Source: Tetrastigma voinierianum (Eukaryota; Streptophyta; Magnoliopsida; Vitales; Vitaceae). Taken from it: DNA of 64,000 nucleotides. The stretch's first letter is position 1, and every line of letters begins with the position of its first letter. This document shows, piece after piece, positions 27,250 through 38,986 of this stretch. The notes under the pieces were generated by a model. The model was not told where the DNA came from. It searched no databases and saw only the letters and a list, made by a program, of their open reading frames with translations. The stretch spans positions 124,001 to 188,000 of the forward strand of contig JAEQBH010007353.1 in NCBI GenBank assembly GCA_016808115.1. The letters run 5' to 3'. Both the position numbers and the translations under genes were made by a program.

Positions 27250-27569
27250 TCTTCACAAGGTCTTAGAAAAGAGAAAATTGCTCACGATCCTTATTCTTTG
27301 GGTACTGGGACAGAACTTGTCAGCACATTTTGAAGAACAAGTCCAACCACCATCATGTTCTCTTGATGATGAATGACCTCGTATCAACTGCTAATGCAGC
27401 AAAAACTTAAGAAGAGGAATAAAGAGACGTTAGAAAGAAACAAATATACATAAACAAGAGAAACTTTCCGATTTTCAAAATTAGATTTATAGCTTTTCCT
27501 GAGGTAAACTTGATCCTATCCTAGTATCTGATGCCGGTGAATGTAGTTATTCCAACACCTGCTGAGAGC
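27250..27569 (-). other. presumed 3' UTR of the FLX-like gene
   Basis: Directly downstream of the stop codon on the minus strand. It is noncoding, less AT-rich than the intergenic DNA beyond it. The polyadenylation site is not determined. Confidence 0.35.
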
Positions 27570-30500
27570 TTATCTATGTGCATGAGATCGTTGCATGTCG
27601 TAAGGATAAAGCGGCACTGCTCCTGCAGCATACTGAGGTACGGCATCAGGGCCTCCATGAGGCTGAGAGTTCAGAGCAAACAGAATCAACAGATTAATAT
27701 AAAGACCATTTTTAAGCAAGTAGAAAGTAAATATCAATGGCTTGAACAAGAGTCGTATCCCCAAAATAATCTTTTAAGAGAAAAAAATTCCCGAAATAAT
27801 TCATGTTTCAAAATAAGGGAAGAGTAGGTATCAAGCTATCAATTTGAAAATAATTGGACATCCATCACTAAGAATTGAGTATCCATGATATAGGCTACTC
27901 TCATAAAAAATAATTAGGATTTTGCCAATGTACTATCATAACTAGCGAATGTACTATTATACATTGACTAGTTATGGTAATACATTCCCTTGTTATGATC
28001 TTATCGTGAAATCCCAATTATTTTTGTGTGTCTTAATCATGGACATGAACATTGGTGATGAATGTCTAATTGACTGAAATTTACAACTGATACATACTTT
28101 TCAACAAATAATATCAAACTAGTCTCTTATTGCCACATCATTAAAACCGTAGTTGGTGACTATGGTTTTTAAAAACTTTCAAAAGTTAGCATTGGTTGGT
28201 GGTAGGGGTTTTGGTATAAAGTTAAAAGCGGTGGTTGGTATTTCTGAGTTTAAAATTTTTTTAAGGCGTAGTCGGTAGTCGCAGCCACGGTTTTAACTTT
28301 AAACCTAAAACCACGGAGTTGTGACCCCTGCGGTTTGGCACTGAAAAATTAAAACCGTAGTCATCAGCTAAGGATTTGTGATGTAGAAAAACTAGTTTAG
28401 GCATTATTACGAAATATGGTGTTAGGAAATTATTTTTGCAGGGTATTTTGGGACATCACTCATCTAATAGTTGACATTGGTAAAAATTGGCTCAGTTTAG
28501 GAATCTGACTGAGAGGATGGCCTAGCCCAGGTGATCAAAACAGGACAGGAGAAAAACTCCTAAATTGATGAAACCATCAATTAAGTCCAACAAAATAAGA
28601 ACAAACCCCGGAGGGATCCTACACCAATCGAGCAAACATCTTAAGGAAAAAGCTTTAAGTGCCTGATCTAAACTCTCTTTGAAAATATTGAAATTGTGCA
28701 CCTTCGATAAACACGAAGATAAATAAAGAGGGGCATCCTCCAGGCTATTCTCTGCCATCTTCTCACTCACTTATGATGCTAACTAGGAAAACTTGTCTAA
28801 TAGGAATTGGAAACATACACAACAAATAGAACAAAGCAAGTAAAAGGTGGCAAAATATGATTCTAGAGCAGTAGATTATGGTAAATTCTCTGGAATTACA
28901 AGAAAAAAAAACAAAGATATGACTAGTGACTCTTCCTTAAGCCTAGCACAAAACAATCTATTCACTAAAGGTCAGTTGTTGTTCATTGATTAACTAATCA
29001 TCATAATCTTCTCCCAAGTAGCTTCCAAGCAAAACAAGCCTAAAGGAGACCTCCCCATAAATATCCAACAAGATGCATGCTATTGAAGTAAACAAAATAT
29101 CTTTAATTAAGTATAAACAAGAATTTTATGTAGACTTATGTAGACTTAGGATAGTTTTTGTTCCCGTAAAAGTAAGAGTTAATTTAAGAGTGCTTTTGAA
29201 AGGGCTAGAAATGAGGAGTTCCTCTCTGTAAATAAAAAGGAAAAAGGAATTGAGGAGTTTGCAAACCTTTTGGCTATGTTTGGTTTCCAAAAAGTACTAG
29301 GGAAAGATAAATTATTTAGAAAAATGATTTTTTTATATGTTTGGTTTTAACCACGAAAAATTCAAAGAAACTCCTAATGAACTAGGAACAAACCAAATCA
29401 CATCCTCTAAAGATAAGCTCTTCTGAAATTGATAATAGAACAAAGCTGAAATGACAAAACAGGAATGCAACATTCTCCCTTGTATAATTTTCCTTATTTA
29501 TTTATTTTGACTTTGTTTGTTTGTTACATTGTGTATGTGTGTTTGTTATAGTACAACTCCACCATATGATCAAATTGGCACTTCTTGAACCATGCCTTGG
29601 TAGGAAAAGACTCTCTTTGAGTACAATGTGAAGTAGTCTACTCCACAAATTTTAGTGACTAGAACTGAAACGAAATATGTTTAAAGAATAGGAGGCATTA
29701 ATGAAGGATATGTAATTATAACTTTTAAACCTTTCTTTCAGTGACTAATAGGATCAATGTGTTTTGTTTACACACTATTGACAAAAGAAATTCTATCCAT
29801 CTAAGACAACACCAATTGTAGTGTGTGTGTGTGTGTATTGTTCATCAAGGAGGATAACCAAAACTTTGCAATTCGCTACCTACACGCTATTTGGTACAAG
29901 TATGACCAAGGATTCAAATATTGTATTGAGTATTATATATCCTCCGGACATTAAAGAATTCTTTTAAATGTCAACTATTTTTAAGCTAAAAACAAAATAA
30001 AAAAATACAAGCAGAAGTGATCATTTCCTATCACTCAAAAAAAAAAAAAGACGAGAAACTCACAACAAATCATAAATAGTGCAATTCATTTTTATATTAA
30101 ATTCCACAAATAAATATTATATAATATTCGTAAATGGAATATGCATATATCAAGACTAATGCATGGTATATCAAAAACTGTGCATAAATGAGGTTGCCTA
30201 CATTGATTTTAGACAAAAGTGCTTGGGTTTTATAAATAACTTTTTTTATTGCTTATTCCATTAAGTAAATACAATCATTGTGTAGGGTGGTAGTCCAATA
30301 AGAAATCAAAGGAGAAAGGCAAAGGAAACTAGGAAATACTTTTATAAAAGAAAAATAAATAAAGAGGATAAATCCATTTTATAGTTCAAATACTGCTAGA
30401 CAAGTAAACACTGTGTTTATTCACTCACAAAATCTCATATTTATAAATTTAGCATCAGAAGTTGAAGAAACAAAATCAAAGAGGGAGATGAGGTTGGAAA

Positions 30501-33473
30501 GGATAAAATAAGAAACAAGACCAAAAGTAGGGACTTTGGTGATTACTGAAGGAAGGGATGACTTTTCCTTTTCTATCACCAAATTGCTTTATGTCAATAA
30601 TTATTTTCATAAAGTTCAGAAAAGTTAATAAATATTAAAATAAATCATTTACTTCATAACATGCTCAAATATAATAAGCAGAGACTAGATCTAGGTTCCA
30701 TGCATAATCTTTTACCAGCCAATCCCCTTCAGACCATTGTCCATTTCATCCGTAAAAGACAGCCAAATCAACCACCTCTCTCTACCACAGACGTTACATG
30801 TTTCAATTTTATTTAACTTTTTTTTTGATAAGTAAGCAACAGAAAATACTTGTATATAATTTTTAAAGTCTAGAATTTTTATTCAAATGAATGCTACAAA
30901 CCCTAATTGTCCCAACCCTCCCCATCTTCCTCTTGTTGTTTCTCATATTCATCTCATTTTTCTTTCTTTACATTTTTTTTTTCAAGTAAATAGGTAAACT
31001 TTATGAAAATCAAACAAGGATGCGATACACCAAGGTATATAGGACGCATACAAAGGGTATCCAAAACTTGAGAGGACAAACAAAAACAACCACTCCCTCC
31101 CCTCACCAGAGCCATCAGAATACAAAATCCACCTCATTGATTCCTCTCTTGAATTAGAGCCACAAAATTCAACATGAAGCTTCCCAATGTTTGGCATCTT
31201 TGGCACATGACCTCAATGATAGTGGTGGCATTCTTTTTCTTTACATAGGTAAATGTTTTTTGTCCACATTGGAACTCAGACACAGAACTTCCAAAACTCC
31301 ATCTCATCCTTTGCCACTTGAGCTGAGCCTCAAGGGCTATAGTGACATTCATTCGCGCTATATTTTCATGACTCACTGCCCCATCTGAGCAACAAGCCTA
31401 CACCTAAACAGAGAGGGTACTCAGTTCTCTCTCGATTTCAAACAGAAAAAACTCAATTGTCCTAATTTGAAATAGTCGAAATAATTTTCCACAAAAAGAA
31501 AATAAAAACAAAAACCCAAAATCGTAACTCTAGCCAATGGGTTTCAGTACTCCCATGCTTATTCAAGGAAACCCAACAAATGAAAAGAAGGCAACAGCTA
31601 TGTGAATTATCATCAGCAACTCTTTTTTATGATATGTGAAGATATGTCATGGAAGAAAGAGAAGTAACCTAATTTCTAGAAAGAAAATAAAGAAGAAGAA
31701 GAAGAAGAAGAAGACAAAAATACTAAAAAGAGAAGCAACATGTGTACCTCCAACCTTGACATGCAGCGTAAGTATCAAATGCACCAAGCCACAACATAGA
31801 AAAAAATTGTACTTCAAAAATATATAAAACCAGTAGATCAGCTACATATTCAGCCATTGTAGTTAATCAAGAATAACAATTTAACATGTATTAACATCAA
31901 CATGATTGAATAAATCTTTATTTTGCAAAGAGATTAGAGTAAATACCTGATGCATAGCAGGATCGTGATTAACTTCCTACATATCCCACATCAAATTGCC
32001 ATAGCTAGCAACATACCATGGTAGCAGGATCTGATACAAAAAACACCAAACTTTACTTAGTTCAGCTTTGATACTGCTCATTCTACAGATGATGAGCACA
32101 GAAAACAACCATAACTATAGAATATCAATCTGTTTAAGATAAGATACTTGGGTTTGCTGCTGCAGCTGCTGCAGCTGCACCTCTGCTCTCTTCTCTGAAT
32201 TAGCAAGCTCATCGTGTAACTTTTCAACTTCATGAGCCATGGCCATCATATTTTTCTCCACAAATTTGCTTCAGATTGCTCAAGGTTATTAGCATGTGTC
32301 TTTTCTCATACTCAATAGCAACCTATTAAACAAGCAAAGAACAGAACAGTGTAGAGGCGCTCAATTTCAAAGATAATCCGAATGGCTAAGATTGCCAATG
32401 GGCCAAGGTAACTGAGGAGATAACACCAATTTACAAATATATCAATACCCAGATGAAGATGGGATTGGATAATGTTATAAACAGCGCCACCATAATTAAG
32501 CTACATTTGCATGTTGCCACAAAGAAACAAACTTAATGAGTCAGACAGTTATAAGTATGAAATACCTACTGACTGTATCCAACAAAACAAAAAAGGAAAT
32601 TACAGATTGGTTCTTCATGGAGCAAAAAACTAAACTATATTCAATTTTAGAGAGCTCCAGACATACAAAATGAATGCATCACTAGTATAATTTCTCTTAA
32701 CAATGGGGATATTTGAGTGCATTGTGCAGATTCTACAATTTCTCACTTTTCATTTCAAATTCTGACCCTTCAAATCGCATGGAAAAGGAAATGAACGTCT
32801 CCATTTCCATAGGATATCAAACATGATTTATGCCCATTTCATGGTGCTATTGACGAAACAGGAAATATATAAACGAAAAAAATTAACCTTCCTCTTTGGA
32901 GCTCATGGCGCATGCTCTCAATTCCATTCGTAATCGCCTGCACCTCCTTCAAATCCGAGCGTGAAGCGGCGAGATCGTTATTGATCGTCTGCAGCTGCGC
33001 AGAGAGCTCCTGCCGTGAAGCTCTCAGTTTCTGCATATCGGCCCTAACCTGGGTAGCTCCGCATTAAGAGCATCAATCGAACGGACCTCGGCCTCCATCT
33101 TCAGTGAGCGCTCATAGACATCCCGTACCTGAGCATCTCTCTCGGCCTTAACGCTTGCGGCGGTGGCGGATAGGTGGCTTACCTCCTGCTGGGCGGCGGC
33201 CAGCTCTTGCTTGAGCGCCACGTGTGTCGCGGCCAACCGTTGATTGTCGCCGAGGAGAGTCTGGATCTCGCGGTGCTGCGCGATGATACGCTCCTCAATG
33301 ACGGCCGGGTGGTGGCGTCCCGCGGTCGCCGGAATCGTCCCGCTGCGGTGACGGTAGCGATCCTCTTCGATTAGGGCTTGGTAATTGGGATGAGAAGGGT
33401 ATGGCACCCTTGTTGATGACACTTCTCGAATTTTCAGGGCATTTGGTGGAGGAAGGTGGTTTCTTCCAGCCAT
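27570..33473 (-). CDS. FLX-like coiled-coil protein, four exons
   Basis: Matches the FLX-like family (relatives of Arabidopsis FLX, which promotes FLC expression through the FRIGIDA complex). Exons on the minus strand: 33,473-32,888; 32,322-32,148; 32,030-31,947; 27,662-27,570, about 310 codons, all with AG/GT borders. Exon 1 starts MAGRNHLPPPNALK and holds the coiled coil: IIAQHREIQTLLGDNQRLAA, LKQELAAAQQEVSHL, VKAERDAQVRDVYERSLKME, ASRQELSAQLQTINNDLAAS and HELQRGR. Exon 2 reads AIEYEK, then EVEKLHDELANSEKRAE with a Gln-rich end; exon 3 is a Gly/Tyr/Asn/Pro-type region (YGN..., PAMHQ); exon 4 ends GAVPLYPYDMQRSHAHR. One indel near 33,053 shifts exon 1, and exons 2-3 have further small ones. 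The order and the C-terminal signature make the family call firm; the exact paralogue (FLXL1-type favoured) is inference. Role beyond the family is not visible. Confidence 0.88.
28143..28375. repeat. AACCGTAGT-type inverted/direct repeat cluster
   Basis: AAAACCGTAGT occurs near 28,145 and 28,353. Reverse-type copies (ACTATGGTTTT, CCACGGTTTTAA) lie between them. A third AAAACCGTAGTCACCGGTAG stretch is at about 16,103, elsewhere in the window. This looks like a small dispersed repeat or decayed DNA transposon. No target duplication could be defined. Confidence 0.35.
30974..31390 (-). mobile_element. probable LINE 3' fragment inside the FLX-like intron
   Basis: A T-run followed by CAAGTAAATAGGTAAACTTT (from 30,974) is the reverse complement of an element ending ...TTTACTTG plus poly(A). 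Many dicot L1 elements end with ...TACTTATC plus poly(A), and a second T-run followed by GATAAGTAAG is at 30,822. The part to the right has a minus-strand open frame (31,134-31,376) without a recognised domain. The 5' limit is uncertain. Confidence 0.4.
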
Positions 33474-33748
33474 GGCCGTTCTTCCTCACTCTAGGAAGAG
33501 TGTTTGCTTCTCCTCTCCTCTTCGTCTCTCGCTTCGCCGGCTGCGAGAGTTTCGTACTTATAAATGTTTTGTTATCAGAACTTTATATACTACTTGGTCT
33601 CCGGTGACCGCCGAGAATTAGCAATTCTCTTTAATTATTACTCTTTATGTAAAGCGAAGCGAATATTTGCTCCTAGAACCAACTGATTTATATTTTTATT
33701 ATATACTATTTTATATTACTCCTTATTTATTGTCCTTTCAGGAATTTA

Positions 33749-33790
<42 letters not shown>

Positions 33791-34870
33791 TTTTTAGATG
33801 AGGGGCTATACTTATGGCTTAAAAGCAGCTACAATATAACGAATTAGTTCTTATATACATGAAGAACAACCCGGGTGTTGAGTACGGGGGTGGTTTAAGC
33901 TGGAATCTGAAGATGTTAAATCGAAATAGATTATAATTTCTCATTTCACATTCTTACAAGTTACGAAATTTTGGGAGTAATTCATTTCGATTTATGTCTC
34001 TTGAGTCTTTGTATTACCATTTACCACCTAGTGTTTTCATACCATTCTTTGCTCTTGTCGACTTGGAAGTTTGTATAGATTTTCCTTTGCGCTTGTTATA
34101 TTGTCCTTCTAGTCTTCCTCATTAAGTTACGTCATGCATGAGTGTGTTTTTATTAGGGTGAGATATTATGTAGTCTCCATCTGATCCTACACTTGAATAT
34201 TAGGTCTTTTCCTTTACTCTTATTCTTGCATGGTATATGGGTGATTTCCTCCTCATATAGAAGATACATTGCTTTCCATTTACGCATTGGTCTTGTGGGA
34301 CAACTTCCTCAAATGTCAGCCTAACAACATCAAAATGGAATACCCCTTCCATTTAGTGCGAGTTCCATGAGTTCTTTTGAGGGTCTGCTGCTCTTTCTTG
34401 GCACCCGATCACAACCCCTCCACACATCTTCCTCGTGATTTTGACTACTTTTATGACGATGAACTTTGCTTGCTAACATCTATGGTCATAATTTTGTCCT
34501 TCGAGTTGTTGGAACAGTTCCTTTAGAACCTTTCCTTAAATCATTCTTTGGGGTTGCCATCCTCTCTATCATCGGTCTTGATTCCTTTCGGTTTCGGTGG
34601 TGTCGTTTCCTGCTCCGAATGTCATTCATCCTTCTAGTGATTGAATTTGTCATAACTAAAACACACTAAGTGGATGCCTTTGTATTCAATTTCCTTACCT
34701 TGCATCTTAGTTGAAACTTAGAAATCAACGACTTTTCCAAATCAATTTCACGTACTCGTAAGAACGAGGCCCTTGAGACCAAACGTGAGCTTCATCAAAT
34801 TTAATAGGTTTGTCGATCTTATCTAGCTTTCGTGAAAGGCATGTCATAATTATGTTGGGAAACATCTTGT
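33474..34870. other. FLX-like upstream region and intergenic sequence
   Basis: The first 100-130 bp before the ATG are pyrimidine-rich on the coding strand (33,490-33,600) and probably 5' UTR/promoter. A 39-bp TA microsatellite lies at 33,750-33,788. Beyond it I see nothing coding. Confidence 0.4.
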
Positions 34871-34877
34871 GAGCCAT

Positions 34878-35075
34878 TAGGATCGTGGGCCAAAATGGGT
34901 CGGACCAATTCGACCAACTTTTATTCAGGCTCGCTTTTGGCTAGCCCGACCTAGCCCTATGCGTGTCGAGGACCAAAATGGGCATGACATTAAAATATTA
35001 AAAATAATAATAAATAACAATTTTATATTTTGTAAAATAAAATTTATTTGAAATACTTATATTTTATTCTTATTA

Positions 35076-35136
<61 letters not shown>

Positions 35137-35139
35137 TTC

Positions 35140-35179
<40 letters not shown>

Positions 35180-35365
35180 TTATTAAAAACAATTATTTAA
35201 TAACTATTATTTTTATAAACAACTATTTTATATTTTTCATAATTATTAAACTAACTATTCTTAATAATTAGAAAATAATATATAAGATCATTAAAAATTC
35301 AAAATAAAAGCGGGCCAAAATGAGCCAGAGTGGTGGCATGTTCAAGTCCATTATCCTACCTCTAG
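34878..35365. mobile_element. possible AT-rich MITE with GGGCCAAAATG ends
   Basis: The left side has TAGGATCGTGGGCCAAAATGGG and the right side GGGCCAAAATGAGCC then ATCCTACCTCTA, resembling hAT-type termini (TAGGGGTGGGC... and ...GCCCACCCCTA) in mutated form. Between them is an extremely AT-rich core with an interrupted TA tract at 35,079-35,175. No clear target duplication. Confidence 0.3.
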
Positions 35366-36812
35366 TTATAATACTCTATGGGTAGTCAAGGAATCCTCAC
35401 CTAAACAAGGAGGTTTTTTCAAGTCGTTTTGCTCGAGGTCAAAGTTTGACTTTCATGGTCGGACGGTGAGGTAGTGATTAAGGATCATCCACGATCCACT
35501 GTATTTTGCAAAATCATAGTCCTCCATTGCAATAAACTTTACCATGAAAAACTTGTTATCCATTGCTACTAGGTCTATTATTTGCTTTCGATTAACTTTC
35601 TGATGATGTAATTTTAAAAGCGATCTTTTGTAACACATAGATATCTTTTAGAAGTTTTATTAATCAACATTTGTCTCATGACTTCTTGATTTTATCTTTT
35701 CTCCTCCTTCCAGAAACCATAACCCGGACAAGGGTCCTCATACTTTTCCAATTCTTCCTCTTTGTCATTCTATACCCAATCATCTACATCATTATCAACA
35801 TTGTTGACTTACAGTCCCATCAATTTGCCCTAGAAAAAGAGATGAATCCGTTCCTTCTTGGAATGAGATTGAATATCCACTTTCTCCCTGATTCGTTTGT
35901 TGCTTTAGTAAAAAAGGTCTTCATCTTCATCGTCTAACTTTGATAAAAGTATTAAGTCTCAACTTCCATGTCGAGAGGAGGGAACTCAAAAAAAATATTT
36001 TAAATTTTATTTAAGTTTAGATTAATAAACTTAAGTTATATTCTTTGTTACAACGAATGAGCAGCGAGTTTATAGAGAGAAAATCATAGTTTTCTTAAGA
36101 GGATGTCACAAATGAAGTGCACCGCAGTTAGATGTTCAATTAAGTCTTTATGCCATAGAACAGGCGGAAAGCAGAAAAACAAGAGAAAAAGTGGAGGAAA
36201 AATTACAAAGACACAGAATAAAAAAAAAAAAAAGGATAATGTCATATTAAGTCTTGTGCAATACAATATCTTTAAAGCAGATTCGTCTTCTTTCGAGGGT
36301 GCTCGAGACTTCGACAGATGCCTGTTTCCTAAGATAAAACGATATTCGAATGATGATAACATCACCTTTGCAATAACTCGGACGAACTGGATGTAAATTT
36401 TATAATTCTATCACTTAGTAATTGAGATTTGTGAGAGAATGTTTTATTTTTTGGTTCTAATTTTTCCCCCAAGGTTTGAAGGAAACTCCGATAAATAGAG
36501 TTGACCCGAGAAATAGTGATCAAATTAAAGAATGGATTTAATCTAGAGCTATACAAAAACGGAAGAAAAGATATTCAATATCCTTAAATGTTATTTAAGG
36601 ATTTTAATGGCATAATCGTTTAGGAATAAAAATCAAGCCAAAAACAATATCCTTAAATGGTATTTAATGATTTTAATGACATAACCGTTGCCACATAAAT
36701 TTCATTCACTAAAAAGTAAAAACTCAAACATTAAGCTTAACTCAAGTGACAATCATCCACTCATCCAAGTTACAATCATGATTTTGGTGTAGTAATTGTT
36801 AGATTTACAATT
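35366..36812. other. AT-rich intergenic sequence
   Basis: No recognisable coding. An imperfect repeat is seen at 36,577-36,625 and 36,648-36,690 (ATATCCTTAAATG, TATTTAA, GATTTTAATG). A 17-bp unit (TTGTTAGATTTACAATN) is tandemly duplicated at 36,797-36,830, overlapping the copia LTR end. Confidence 0.4.
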
Positions 36813-37137
36813 TGTTAGATTTACAATGACAAAGATCGATCTTGTGATCGATTTAAGTACATGAAACACAAATCAAAATACATACAGATTGATGTGCCAT
36901 GTTAAAAGAAGTTAAATCGTATCCAAGATCTGCGATTTAGAACAATAGCGACTAGACCTTCCTCTCACGATCCTCTTTCCCGCTAGGGTTTTACTATTTA
37001 TTTGTATCTTGTGTGTTCACCCGATGGAGACCAGAGCACACCTTATAGAACGGGGAGAGGAGACGTAGCGCATTAATAATAATAATTTGGAGTCCCGTGT
37101 GAGCATTTTAATTCGGCGCTACGCACTACGCCTCACA

Positions 37138-37218
<81 letters not shown>

Positions 37219-37272
37219 CTTTGAAAGAACGAACATCGGTCGTAGTATTGAATCACATAAATTGATTTTTTG
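36813..37272 (-). repeat. Ty1/copia LTR copy 1 (minus orientation, truncated)
   Basis: Matches the + strand LTR at 57,379-57,902 in reverse complement and the LTR at 60,333-60,817 in the same orientation. Shared blocks are AATCAAAATACATAC, GATGTGCCATGTTAAAAG, AACAATAGCGACTAGACCTT, ACTAGGGTTT, ATTAATAATAATAATTTGG, a long TA run (37,140-37,217) and ATTGAATCACATAA. The TG start at 36,813 corresponds to the CA end on the minus strand. Similarity stops near 37,272, so the U3 end is missing. Confidence 0.75.
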
Positions 37273-37439
37273 TTTTGAGAAAAGCAGTTGAATATCTACA
37301 GTCTTACATTGATCAGGTTATTTTGCCCACTTAATGCGAGAAAAGGATTTATAACCATTCTGTGCAAGGTGAAGGACTTGAATCGAATGCGTACGCTCGA
37401 CTCTACAGGTTGTTAACGAGAGAATACACACAGGACTTT

Positions 37440-38986
37440 TAGTGCTTACTTGTTGACTATGCCTCTTAGGAGATCTCGAGGAGAAAGAAATGCATTGCAC
37501 AGTGACTATGTGGTTTACTCACGGTGAGTTGAAGTTATGATATTGGGAGGTCGTAGATCCTACATTTACTTTTCTTGATGTTGTCCGTAGTCACGGTATG
37601 ATAAATGGAATATTGCCCACGTGAAAGAAGAGATGTTGTGATGGCTAATAATGATGTTTGGGAGTTGGTGAGAGATGCACAAAATTTTAAACCCATGGGT
37701 TGCAAATGGGTTTTTAAAACCAGAAAGATGCTAATAGGAAAATTGAAAGGTTTAAAAGCTAGATTAGTTGCAAAGGGTATACACAAAAAGGAAAGGGTTG
37801 ATTACGAGACCTTTCCTGCGTATCTTAAGACTCCTTTAGAAATAATCATGGCATTGGCGGGCGCATTTTAATCTTGAATTGCATCAGATGGATGTCAAGA
37901 CAGCATTTCTGAATGGAGATCTTTACTTGAAGTGTAGCCACAGCAGGCCCGGAGGTTTGTAGTTGATGGAAAAGAGAATATAGTTGTAGACTTGAGAAGT
38001 CTATCATGGTTTAAACAGGCCTCGAGCAATGGTATTTAAAAGTTTCATGATGTTTGTCACTTCTCACAGGTTTTTGAAGAATACGTAGTTCCTTGCATCT
38101 ATTTAAAGATCGGTGGGAGAAAATTTATATTTCTCATCTTATATGTTGATGACGTTCTACTTGCGAAGTAGTTAGGTTTGTATGGATGTTAAAAGAATGT
38201 TATCACAAAATTTTGATGTGAAGGATCTCGGTGAGGCGAACTTTGTTTTGGGTATAGAGATCCATAGAGACAGAGATCATAAGTTTTTGGGGCTTTCACA
38301 GAAAGCCTACGTTGATCGTGTCTTGGAACGATTTAGGATGAAAGGTTATGCCAGAGTTTGGCTCCTATATTCAAAGGGACAGGACTTAATAAAGATCGAT
38401 GCCACAAAAATGATGTTGAGGAAAGCCCGGTATAAAGGATATTCCCCTTATAAAGTAGTATTGTGCAGAGCTTGATGTGTGCCGAGTGTGCACTAGATAG
38501 GATGTTGCCTATGCGTGGCGTCAGCCAGGCCTTCTCACTAATCTTAGAAATGAGCATTGGGTTGCTGAAAAAAAGGTTATGCGGTATCTACAGAAAACTA
38601 AAGACCATATGCTTGTATATAGAGAATGGATGACCTACAAGTGATTGGTTATGCAGATGCTGATTTAGCCGGTTGTACAGATGACAGAAAGTCTACCACA
38701 TGCTTTATTTTTACACTTGCAGGTGGAGCGATTTCTTGGAAAAGTTCTAAGCAATGGATGGTAGCCTATTCCTGATGGAAGAATTTGAAATTGTTGCTTG
38801 TTATGAGCGGGTGCTTTCCAATTTAAGTGGTTGAAAATTTTATTTACGAACTCAGATTGTTAAGTCTATCGTAGATCGAGTAAAGCTCTTCTCACGATAA
38901 CTCTAGTGTTGTTTCTTTTCTTGGAAATTACCAAGAATACTAGAGAGACAAAGTACATTGAGTTGAAATACTTCAAGCTTAGAGTT
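37440..38986 (+). pseudogene. Ty1/copia reverse transcriptase - RNase H, first part
   Basis: Reads as the C-terminal half of a copia polyprotein. An LRRSRGERNALHSDYVVYS-like stretch (about 37,460-37,520) is followed by the RT: NNDVWELV, MGCKWVFKTRK, LKARLVAKG, DYETFPAY (37,640-37,825), HQMDVKTAFLNGDLY (37,882-37,926) and LYVDDVLLAK (about 38,139-38,168), the catalytic aspartate pair. KDLGEANFVLGIEI and LSQKAYVDRVLERF follow. RNase H has GYADADLAGCTDDRKSTT (about 38,647) and GGAISWKS. The frame breaks several times. The coding sequence is cut at 38,986 inside RNase H, after a KYFKLRV stretch, by the nested Ty3 element, and resumes at 56,709. Confidence 0.88.
38982..38986 (+). repeat. left target-site duplication of the LARD-like element
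   Basis: GAGTT directly precedes the TG of the first LTR. GAGGTT directly follows the CA of the second LTR at 56,709-56,714. One base differs, consistent with the 5-bp duplication of Ty3 elements plus one indel. Confidence 0.6.

Larger units (their letters stand above)
27663..31946 (-). other. FLX-like last intron, 4.3 kb
   Basis: Bounded by a CAG|GTATTT donor (31,947/31,946) and a CTCTCAG|CC acceptor (27,663/27,662). It is AT-rich. It contains a LINE-like tail, a GT microsatellite (29,820-29,836), an AAG run (31,685-31,713) and a small AACCGTAGT repeat region. No host coding exon is seen inside. Confidence 0.75.

Noticed and set aside
33174..33374. Plus-strand ORF in the FLX-like first exon
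   Set aside because: Antisense shadow of the conserved coiled-coil exon.
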